In this document: in pieces, positions 35,888-41,691 of the stretch
Layout of the letters: each line of letters begins with the position of its first letter
How positions within the stretch are numbered: the stretch's first letter is position 1
Source: CAZYSK01 sp964649415
GTDB taxonomy: Bacteria > Chloroflexota > Anaerolineae > B4-G1
Assembly (NCBI GenBank): GCA_964649415.1
Contig: CAZYSK010000012.1
Span: 1-64,000 of the forward strand
Direction: 5' to 3'
Length of the DNA: 64,000 nucleotides
Notes under the pieces: generated by a model
Database searches by the model: none
What the model saw: only the letters and a program-made list of their open reading frames with translations
Told to the model about the DNA's origin: nothing
Translations under genes and position numbers: made by a program

Positions 35888-36847
35888 ATGGCGGGTGCTT
35901 CGCTTCTGGCGGCCGAGGCTCTCGGGGGGAACCGCTACGCGCTGGCCCGGCTGATCTCGCTGGTCGAGGACGACGGCGCGGGCGCGCGCGCCGCGCTGGC
36001 CACTCTCTATCCCCACACGGGCCGGGCACACATCGTCGGCGTGACAGGTGCCCCCGGCACCGGCAAGTCCACGCTGGTCAACGAGCTGGCGAAGGCGCTG
36101 CGCGTGCAGGACACGAGCGTGGGTGTCGTCGCGGTGGATCCCAGCAGCCCGTTCACGGGCGGCGCGCTCCTGGGCGACCGCGTGCGCATGCGCGACCTGG
36201 CGGGCGACCCGGGCGTGTTCATCCGCAGCATGGCGTCGCGGGGCAGCCTGGGGGGGCTGGCGCGGGCCACGAACGACGTGGTCAAGGTGCTCGACGGGGT
36301 GGGGTTTGCGCTGGTGCTGGTGGAGACGGTCGGGGCGGGCCAGGCGGAGGTGGACATCGCGCGCACGGCCCACACGACGGTGGTGGTCGAAGCGCCGGGG
36401 CTGGGGGACGAGGTGCAGGCGCTGAAGGCGGGCTTGATGGAGATCGCCGACGTGTTGGTGGTCAACAAGGCCGACCGGCCGGGCGCGGCGCAGACGGCGC
36501 GGGCGTTGGAGATGGTGATCAGCCGCAACGCCCGCCATTCTCATGGCGAGGTGGAGGACGCCTGGCGGCCGCCGATCCTGCAGACGGTCGCGCTGGATGG
36601 CACGGGCGTGGCGGCGGTGCTGGAGGCGGTGGCGGCGCATCGCGAGCACCTGCGCGCGAGCGGGCTGTGGACCAGGCGGGAGCGGATGCGCGTCGAGGCT
36701 GAGTTGCTCAATGCGCTGCGGAAGGAGCTGCTTGACCGCGCGCTGGCGCGGGTGGGAGAGGAAGGTATACAGGACTGGGTGGCGCGCATCGCGGCCCGTG
36801 AGGTGGACGTGTACACGGCGGTGCGGATTATTCTGGACGCGGATTAA
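35888..36847 (+). CDS. meaB: Methylmalonyl-CoA mutase-associated GTPase MeaB
   Basis: 319 residues of the G3E GTPase MeaB/ArgK family, which guards loading and protects the B12 cofactor of acyl-CoA mutases. It shows the P-loop GVTGAPGTGKSTLVNEL (~48-64), VDPSSPFTGGALLGDRVRM, FIRSMASRGSLGGL, ETVGAGQAEVDIA (switch region) and the guanine-specificity motif NKAD. Length fits the family. The stop codon at 36845-36847 lies inside a copy of the GGACGCGGATT repeat, so the last residues (ILDAD) are encoded by repeat DNA, suggesting the repeat inserted at the gene's 3' end. Confidence 0.92.
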   Translation: MAGASLLAAEALGGNRYALARLISLVEDDGAGARAALATLYPHTGRAHIVGVTGAPGTGKSTLVNELAKALRVQDTSVGVVAVDPSSPFTGGALLGDRVRMRDLAGDPGVFIRSMASRGSLGGLARATNDVVKVLDGVGFALVLVETVGAGQAEVDIARTAHTTVVVEAPGLGDEVQALKAGLMEIADVLVVNKADRPGAAQTARALEMVISRNARHSHGEVEDAWRPPILQTVALDGTGVAAVLEAVAAHREHLRASGLWTRRERMRVEAELLNALRKELLDRALARVGEEGIQDWVARIAAREVDVYTAVRIILDAD

Positions 36848-36865
36848 CGCGGATTTTGACTGATT
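36835..36865 (+). repeat. GGACGCGGATT repeat, copy 1
   Basis: GGACGCGGATTAACGCGGAT followed by TTTGACTGATT. Overlaps the meaB stop. Same orientation as copy 2 at 36945. Confidence 0.8.
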
Positions 36866-36944
36866 TCTGATTTATCCGTACGCGGCGGCGGGCGTTGGGT
36901 TTGGAGCACGCTGGGGCGACGTAGCGGGTCGCTGCGATGGTATT

Positions 36945-36975
36945 GGACGCGGATTGACGCGGATATTCACTGATT
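36945..36975 (+). repeat. GGACGCGGATT repeat, copy 2
   Basis: GGACGCGGATTGACGCGGAT followed by ATTCACTGATT, directly 5' of the GxxExxY gene and nearly identical to copy 1. Confidence 0.8.
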
Positions 36976-37006
36976 GTCTGAGATTGGATCATTCGGGGAG
37001 GGGGCC

Positions 37007-37411
37007 GTGGCTTTGAAGCATGGTGAGACGACGGAGCTGATCATTGGGGCGTTCTACAAGGTCTACAACGGCTTGGGCTATGGCTTCTTGGAGAAGGTGT
37101 ACCGCAATTCGATGGCCGTGGAGCTGCGTAAGCTGGAGTTGGATGTGGTTCCGGAGGCGCGCATCGCTGTGTACTACGACGGCGGGGTGGTTGGGGAGTA
37201 CTTCGCCGATCTGTTGGTGGGGGACGCAGTGATTGTCGAACTGAAGGCGGCGAGGAGGCTGCTGGAGGCGCACGAGGCGCAGTTGCTCAACTACCTGAAG
37301 GCGACGCCCTACGAGGTCGGCCTATTGTTCAACTTTGGCCCCAAGCCTGAGATGCGGCGCAAGGTGTTCGACAACGCCCGCAAGGGATCCATGCAGTGGC
37401 TCAAGCAATGA
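37007..37411 (+). CDS. GxxExxY family protein (PD-(D/E)XK nuclease-like)
   Basis: About 135 residues from GTG 37007, which stands behind GGGGAGGGGG; upstream in-frame TTG 36974 has no ribosome site and overlaps the repeat. The family signature GFLEKVY is near residue 22, followed by Y.G..VGEYFADLLVGDAVIVELKA. In that stretch FADLLV and ELKA fit the D...ExK core of PD-(D/E)XK nucleases. The C-terminal NYLKATPYEVGLLFNFG is typical. Biochemical function of the family is not established. The gene is framed by GGACGCGGATT repeats, direct on the left and inverted on the right, as if it were a mobile cassette. Confidence 0.85.
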   Translation: MALKHGETTELIIGAFYKVYNGLGYGFLEKVYRNSMAVELRKLELDVVPEARIAVYYDGGVVGEYFADLLVGDAVIVELKAARRLLEAHEAQLLNYLKATPYEVGLLFNFGPKPEMRRKVFDNARKGSMQWLKQ

Positions 37412-37433
37412 TCGGCGTGATCGGACAAGTCAA

Positions 37434-37463
37434 AATCAGTAGAATCCGTGTCAATCCGCGTCC
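37434..37463 (-). repeat. GGACGCGGATT repeat, inverted copy
   Basis: Read on the minus strand: GGACGCGGATTGACACGGAT then TCTACTGATT. With copy 2 it forms an inverted pair around the GxxExxY gene. Confidence 0.8.
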
Positions 37464-37490
37464 GATATTGTGTCACTTGGGAGAGCGCAC

Positions 37491-38033
37491 ATGATCGTGG
37501 GGAGCAAGGTCCGGCTGCGGCCTATCGAGCGGGATGATCTGCCGCGCTTCGTCGAGTGGTTCGGCGACCCCGAGGTGCGCCGCCATCTGAGCATCTATAT
37601 GCCGTTCTCACTGGCGCAGGAGGAGCGCTGGTTCGAGAACCTCTTGGGGCGGATCGAGCGGCAGGAGAGCGTGCTCTTCGCCATCGAAACGGCCGAGGGG
37701 GTGCACATCGGCAACCTCGGCCTGGACGGTATCAACTGGAAGGACCGGAACGCGGAGCTGGGCATCGCCATCGGCGAGAAGGCGTACTGGAATCAGGGGT
37801 ACGGCACGGACGCCATCCGCACGATGCTGCGCCTGGCCTTTGGCGAGATGAACCTGCACCGCGTCTCCCTGCGGGTGGACGCCGACAACGGTCGCGGCAT
37901 CCGCTGCTACGAGAAGGTCGGTTTCCGGCGGGACGGGACCCTGCGCGAGGTCGTGTATCAACAGGAATCGTATAAGGACCAGTATTTGATGAGTATCCTG
38001 AAGGCTGAGTTTGAGGCGAGCAATGGAGAGTGA
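37491..38033 (+). CDS. GNAT N-acetyltransferase, RimJ/RimL type
   Basis: 180 residues from ATG 37491 behind GGGAGAG; the upstream in-frame GTG 37470 lacks a site. The fold is that of acetyl-CoA-dependent N-acetyltransferases: VRLRPIERDDLPRFVEW start, IGNLGLDGINWKDRNAELGI strands, acetyl-CoA pyrophosphate loop around GEKAYWNQGYGTDAI (Q/R-x-x-G-x-G/A variant), LHRVSLRVDADNGRGIRCYEKVGF and the closing YQQESYKDQYLM. Relatives acetylate protein N-termini, polyamines or antibiotics; the substrate cannot be deduced. Its end touches the start region of the PRPP synthetase gene, so the two are probably co-transcribed. Confidence 0.85.
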   Translation: MIVGSKVRLRPIERDDLPRFVEWFGDPEVRRHLSIYMPFSLAQEERWFENLLGRIERQESVLFAIETAEGVHIGNLGLDGINWKDRNAELGIAIGEKAYWNQGYGTDAIRTMLRLAFGEMNLHRVSLRVDADNGRGIRCYEKVGFRRDGTLREVVYQQESYKDQYLMSILKAEFEASNGE

Positions 38034-38040
38034 AGGAAGC

Positions 38041-38994
38041 ATGCACGGCAGGATCAAGCTGTTCAGCGGCAGTGGGTGTCCCGCGCTGGCCGAGGAGATC
38101 AGCAGTTACATCGGCGTGCCGCTGTCGGAGCGCGACATCATCCAGTTCCCCAACGAGAACATCTTCGTGCGACTGCAAGAGAGCATACGCGGCCAGGACG
38201 TGTTCCTGATCCAGACGACCGCATCACCCGTCAACTACAACATCATGGAGTTGCTGATCTTCCTGGACGCGTTGAAGCGGGCCTCACCGGATCGCATCAC
38301 GGTGGTCCTTCCCTATCTGGCCTACGGGCGCTCCGACCGCAAGGATCAACCCAGGGTGCCGATCACCGCGCGGCTGGTGGCTGATCTGATCGCGATCGCC
38401 GGCGCCGGGCGTTACATCACGTTGGATCTGCACGCCGACCAGATTCAGGGCTTCTTCAGCATCCCGGGCGACGTGCTGACGGTTTTCCCCATCCTGTCCG
38501 ACTACTTCCGTGAGAAGAAGCACGAGAAGGCCGTCGTCGTCTCCGCGGACCTGGGTTTCGCCAAGAAGGCGCGCAATCTGGCGGCCGAGCTGGAGTTACC
38601 CCTGGCGTTGGTGGAGAAACGACGCCTGGCGATGGATACGGAGGCGCTGGCGCTGGTGGGTGACGTGGAGGGTCACGACGTCATCATCGTGGACGAGGAG
38701 GTGAACACCGGCGGCACGATCGTCAATGCGGCCAACATCGTCCTGGAGCACGGAGCGCGCGACCTCTATCTGTGCTTTGCCCACGCGGTACTGTCTCCCC
38801 CGGCGCTGGATCGACTGCGAACCCTCCCGATCAAAGAGATCGTGACCACGAATTCAATTCCCATTCCGCCCGCGAAGCGACTGCCCAATATCACGATCCT
38901 CTCCGTCGCCAAGCTGCTGGGAGAGGTGATCCTGCGCGTCCACGAGGGGCGCAGCGTGGGGGAGGTATTTCGGGGCTATCATCGCTACAAGTAG
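38041..38994 (+). CDS. prs: Ribose-phosphate pyrophosphokinase (PRPP synthetase) homologue
   Basis: 317 residues from ATG 38041, preceded by GAAGGAAG. In-frame ATG 38023 lies inside the upstream gene's end. The enzyme makes PRPP from ribose 5-phosphate and ATP for nucleotide synthesis. Visible are FSGSGCPALAEEIS, the flexible-loop region YLAYGRSDRKDQPRVPITA, the DLHADQIQGFF motif, VVSADLGFAKKA and the PRPP loop VIIVDEEVNTGGTI. This loop differs from the usual VDDxIDTGGT by DE for DD and N for D, and the preceding segment reads EKRRLAMD. It may be a divergent class or a paralogue. Neighbours give no pathway context. Confidence 0.85.
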   Translation: MHGRIKLFSGSGCPALAEEISSYIGVPLSERDIIQFPNENIFVRLQESIRGQDVFLIQTTASPVNYNIMELLIFLDALKRASPDRITVVLPYLAYGRSDRKDQPRVPITARLVADLIAIAGAGRYITLDLHADQIQGFFSIPGDVLTVFPILSDYFREKKHEKAVVVSADLGFAKKARNLAAELELPLALVEKRRLAMDTEALALVGDVEGHDVIIVDEEVNTGGTIVNAANIVLEHGARDLYLCFAHAVLSPPALDRLRTLPIKEIVTTNSIPIPPAKRLPNITILSVAKLLGEVILRVHEGRSVGEVFRGYHRYK

Positions 38995-39001
38995 CGCCGG
39001 C

Positions 39002-39451
39002 TCACGCGGCGTCGCTGTCGCGCTTCGTCAGGTAATGCATGCCGGTGTCAAGCTCGACGTAGCCCTCCTTGCCGAACAGCGCCAGCGAGGCGGGGTTGTC
39101 GCTCTCGACGAGGGCGGCGATGACGCGCATGCCCTGTTGGTGCAGCGCCTGCTCGGCCGCCGCGATCAACCGAGCGCCATAGCCGCGCCGGCGGTGGTCC
39201 GGGTCCACGGCGAGGCGGTTGATCCACCCTTTCCGGCTGTCGTGGGTAGCGACGACAGCGCCCACCAGTTGCCCATCTACTTCCAACCCCAGGATCGTCT
39301 GGACGCCGCTGGCGAGTTGGCGGGCCAGGCTGTCCCGGCTGTCGCGCCCCTGGGGCCGGAGGGAGTGCAGCCCAGCCCGTCGCCACAGTGCCAGCAGTTC
39401 GTCGTAGTCGTCCAGCCCAAGACGCCGGAGTGAGAGGTGTTCTTTTGGCAT
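39002..39451 (-). CDS. GNAT N-acetyltransferase
   Basis: 149 residues from ATG 39451 with GAGGAG upstream; the frame stays open far upstream but that part is antisense to the next gene. The GNAT core is clear: LGLDDYDELLALWRRAGL, LGLEVDGQLVGAVVATHDSR, INRLAVDPDHRRRGYGARL (acetyl-CoA loop RRRGYGA), and NPASLALFGKEGYVEL. It resembles RimI/YpeA-type enzymes that acetylate small molecules or protein N-termini. It is convergent with prs, separated by only 7 bases, and divergent from the DUF6062-like gene. Confidence 0.8.
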   Translation of the reverse strand: MPKEHLSLRRLGLDDYDELLALWRRAGLHSLRPQGRDSRDSLARQLASGVQTILGLEVDGQLVGAVVATHDSRKGWINRLAVDPDHRRRGYGARLIAAAEQALHQQGMRVIAALVESDNPASLALFGKEGYVELDTGMHYLTKRDSDAA

Positions 39452-39604
39452 CGGGTATCTCCTCGTGGATGTGTATTGCTGAGTGTGTTGCGTGAATGCG
39501 TGTTTCGTGTTGCGTCTCGGATGGGCTGAGTGATACGGAATACGCAACACGCGTCGATTGCCATTTTCGCAGTTAAGAACCACCTTGTCAAGAGTGTGCG
39601 AGAT
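39452..39604. promoter_or_regulatory. Divergent intergenic region with GTGTTGCGT-type repeats
   Basis: Between the GNAT gene (minus) and the Cys-pair protein (plus) lie runs such as GAATGCGTGTTTCGTGTTGC and, downstream, its partial complement TACGCAACACGCG. This gives an inverted, short-repeat composition. Promoters for both genes must lie here, but I see no clear -35/-10. Confidence 0.35.
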
Positions 39605-40333
39605 ATGAGAATTCCTGCCCAGACGATGAGTTTCTACGATCTGCGCGACGCGCTGGCGCAGCCGGGCTGCCCGGTGTGTCGCCTGAAGGCCGACTCGGTC
39701 GCCCGATTCCTGGACGGCCTCCTGTGGGAGAGCGTCAACGACCCGGGGAGGCGGCGCGAGATCCGCCAGGCGCGCGGTTTCTGCCCGCCGCACGCCTGGA
39801 GCCTGGTGCGCACCAGCGCGTCGCTGGGGGCGGCGATCATCGCGCGCGACGTGCTGCAGAGCGTGCTCAAGACGGTTGAAGGCGCTTCTTTCCAGGCCTC
39901 GCCTCCGTGGTCGGTGAGACGCATGCACGAGGCGCTGGATGCCGGCAAGCCGGCGGCCGCCACGGCGGAATTGGTGGCCCAGCTCGAGCCCCAGGCTGAT
40001 TGCCCGGCCTGCGTGTGGGCCGAGAAGATGGAAGGCATATACGTTGACGGATTGCTGGGCCATCTGCTGGGTGAGGAGGGCCTGCTGGCCGAGTATGAAG
40101 CGTCCGACGGCCTGTGCCTGCCGCACCTTCGGCTGGCGCTGGCGCGGGTGCGCAGCAGGCGGGTGTTCGAGGCGCTGGTGAACGCCCAGCGGACTATCTG
40201 GGGGCGGCTGGTGGCGCACCTGGACGAGTTCATCCGCAAGAACGACTACCGGTTTCAGGGCGAGGATTGGGGCGAGGAGCGGGACGCCTGGCTGCGGGCG
40301 ATCGAGGCGCTGGCGGGCGCGCGTCCTGGATGA
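39605..40333 (+). CDS. DUF6062-like protein with four Cys/His pairs
   Basis: 242 residues from ATG 39605 (ATG 39626 is possible; the extra N-terminus of the longer frame is translated repeat). Conserved pairs are spaced through the sequence: PGCPVCRLK, GFCPPHAWSL, DCPACVWAEK and GLCLPHLRLAL, i.e. C..C and C..H motifs that could bind a metal or form a cofactor site. The rest is helical and soluble. The family is widespread in Chloroflexota and actinobacteria without known function. It overlaps or abuts the following glycosyltransferase gene, suggesting a shared transcript. Confidence 0.6.
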   Translation: MRIPAQTMSFYDLRDALAQPGCPVCRLKADSVARFLDGLLWESVNDPGRRREIRQARGFCPPHAWSLVRTSASLGAAIIARDVLQSVLKTVEGASFQASPPWSVRRMHEALDAGKPAAATAELVAQLEPQADCPACVWAEKMEGIYVDGLLGHLLGEEGLLAEYEASDGLCLPHLRLALARVRSRRVFEALVNAQRTIWGRLVAHLDEFIRKNDYRFQGEDWGEERDAWLRAIEALAGARPG

Positions 40334-40356
40334 GGCGAGGTGCCGCTGGGGGAGCT

Positions 40357-41601
40357 ATGCCGGGCCGCCGATTTCGCATCGCCATGTTGAGCGTGCACAC
40401 GTGCCCGCTGGCCACGCTGGGGGGCAAGGAGACGGGCGGGATGAACGTCTACGTGCGCGATCTGTCGCGCGAACTGGCCCGCCGGGGGCATCACGTGGAC
40501 GTCTACACGCGGCTGCAAGACCCCACGCTCACGCGCATCAGCCACGGGCTGGGCCGGGGGGCGCGGGTGATTCGTCTGCCCGCGGGGCCGGAGCGCCCCT
40601 ACGACAAGCACCGGGTGTACGATCACCTGCCGCAGTTCGTGGAGGGCCTGCTGGCGCAGGCAGCATCCGATGGGCTGCGCTACGACGTGTTGCACAGCCA
40701 CTACTGGCTCTCCGGCGCGGTGGCGCAGGAACTGCGCCGGCGCTGGGGCGCGCCCATCGTGCACATGTTCCACACGCTGGGCAAGATGAAGAACGCGGTC
40801 GCCCGGCGGCCCGAGGAGCGGGAGACGGAGCGGCGTATCGCCGTCGAGACGGACCTCGTACACGGTGCCGACGCGCTCGTCGCTGCCACGCCCGCCGAGA
40901 GGGAGCACCTGGTGGGGTTGTACGCCGCCGATCCGGCCCGTATCCGCGTCATCTCGCCCGGTGTGGACACGGAGCGCTTCCATCCCATCCCGCCGGCGTA
41001 TGCCAAGGAGCGCATCGGGCTATGCCCGGAGCGCCGCAGCATCCTGTTCGTGGGCCGTATTGAGCCACTGAAGGGCATTGATAACTTGCTCCGGGCCATC
41101 GCGCTCGTCGTTGACCGGCAGCCGAAGGTGAGGGCGCGGCTGTGCGTGCCCATCGTCGGCGGTGACCCGGACCGCATCCACGAGGACGACGAGATGGTGC
41201 GGCTGCACGATCTGCGCGAGGAGTTGGGCGTCGCGGACGTCGTGATGTTCCTGGGGGCCAAGGACCAAGACTTGCTGCAGTACTACTACTCGGCGGCCGA
41301 GATGGTGGTGATGCCGTCTGACTACGAGAGCTTCGGCATGGTGGCGCTGGAGGCGATGGCGTGCGGCACGCCGGTGATCGCCTCGGACGTGGGCGGGCTG
41401 GCTTTCCTGGTCAAGGACGGGCGCACGGGCTACCGCGTGCCCGCCCGCGACCCAGAGGCGCTGGCGGCCCGGATCACGCGGCTGCTGACGGACGAGGGGC
41501 TGCGGCGGCGCATCGGGCATCGCGCCGCGTGCTGGGCCGAGTCCTACGCCTGGCCGCGCATCGCGGATCGGATTGAAGGGGTGTACGGGGAAATCGCTTG
41601 A
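40357..41601 (+). CDS. Family 4 glycosyltransferase (MshA/sucrose-phosphate-synthase-like)
   Basis: About 414 residues. ATG 40357 is chosen; ATG 40330, overlapping the previous stop, and ATG 40384 are alternatives. The GT-B fold is clear: the N-terminal nucleotide-sugar/acceptor loop HTCPLATLGGKETGGMNVYV, HSHYWLSGAVA, HMFHTLGKMKN, the hinge RVISPGVDTERFHP, FVGRIEPLKGIDNL, and the catalytic E-x7-E region MPSDYESFGMVALEAMACG. Such enzymes transfer a sugar with retention from UDP-sugars to inositol phosphate, fructose 6-phosphate or lipid acceptors. The GGKETGGMNVYV loop favours the MshA/SPS group, but a specific acceptor cannot be assigned. A strong hairpin follows at 41620. Confidence 0.85.
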   Translation: MPGRRFRIAMLSVHTCPLATLGGKETGGMNVYVRDLSRELARRGHHVDVYTRLQDPTLTRISHGLGRGARVIRLPAGPERPYDKHRVYDHLPQFVEGLLAQAASDGLRYDVLHSHYWLSGAVAQELRRRWGAPIVHMFHTLGKMKNAVARRPEERETERRIAVETDLVHGADALVAATPAEREHLVGLYAADPARIRVISPGVDTERFHPIPPAYAKERIGLCPERRSILFVGRIEPLKGIDNLLRAIALVVDRQPKVRARLCVPIVGGDPDRIHEDDEMVRLHDLREELGVADVVMFLGAKDQDLLQYYYSAAEMVVMPSDYESFGMVALEAMACGTPVIASDVGGLAFLVKDGRTGYRVPARDPEALAARITRLLTDEGLRRRIGHRAACWAESYAWPRIADRIEGVYGEIA

Positions 41602-41619
41602 GCGCTCTCATTTGGACGA

Positions 41620-41651
41620 CCAGGCCCCCACCCCTAGGGATGGGGGCCTGG
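41620..41651 (+). terminator. Long GC-rich hairpin terminator
   Basis: CCAGGCCCCCACCCCT (41620-41635) and AGGGATGGGGGCCTGG (41636-41651) form a nearly perfect palindrome with one mismatch, 18 bases after the glycosyltransferase stop. There is no T-tract, so it may act in both directions. The convergent gene ends at 41692. Confidence 0.65.
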
Positions 41652-41691
41652 TTGCGTTGCCGCATACCTGAGTGGATCTTAGCTAGAAGCG

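Noticed and set aside
39002..40219. 405-codon version of the minus-strand acetyltransferase
   Set aside because: The first ~256 residues are antisense to the Cys-pair protein and the intergenic repeats; ATG 39451 with GAGGAG gives a full GNAT domain.
40114..40356. N-terminal extension of the glycosyltransferase frame
   Set aside because: It overlaps the upstream gene out of frame and is low-complexity; the GT-B fold begins after 40357.
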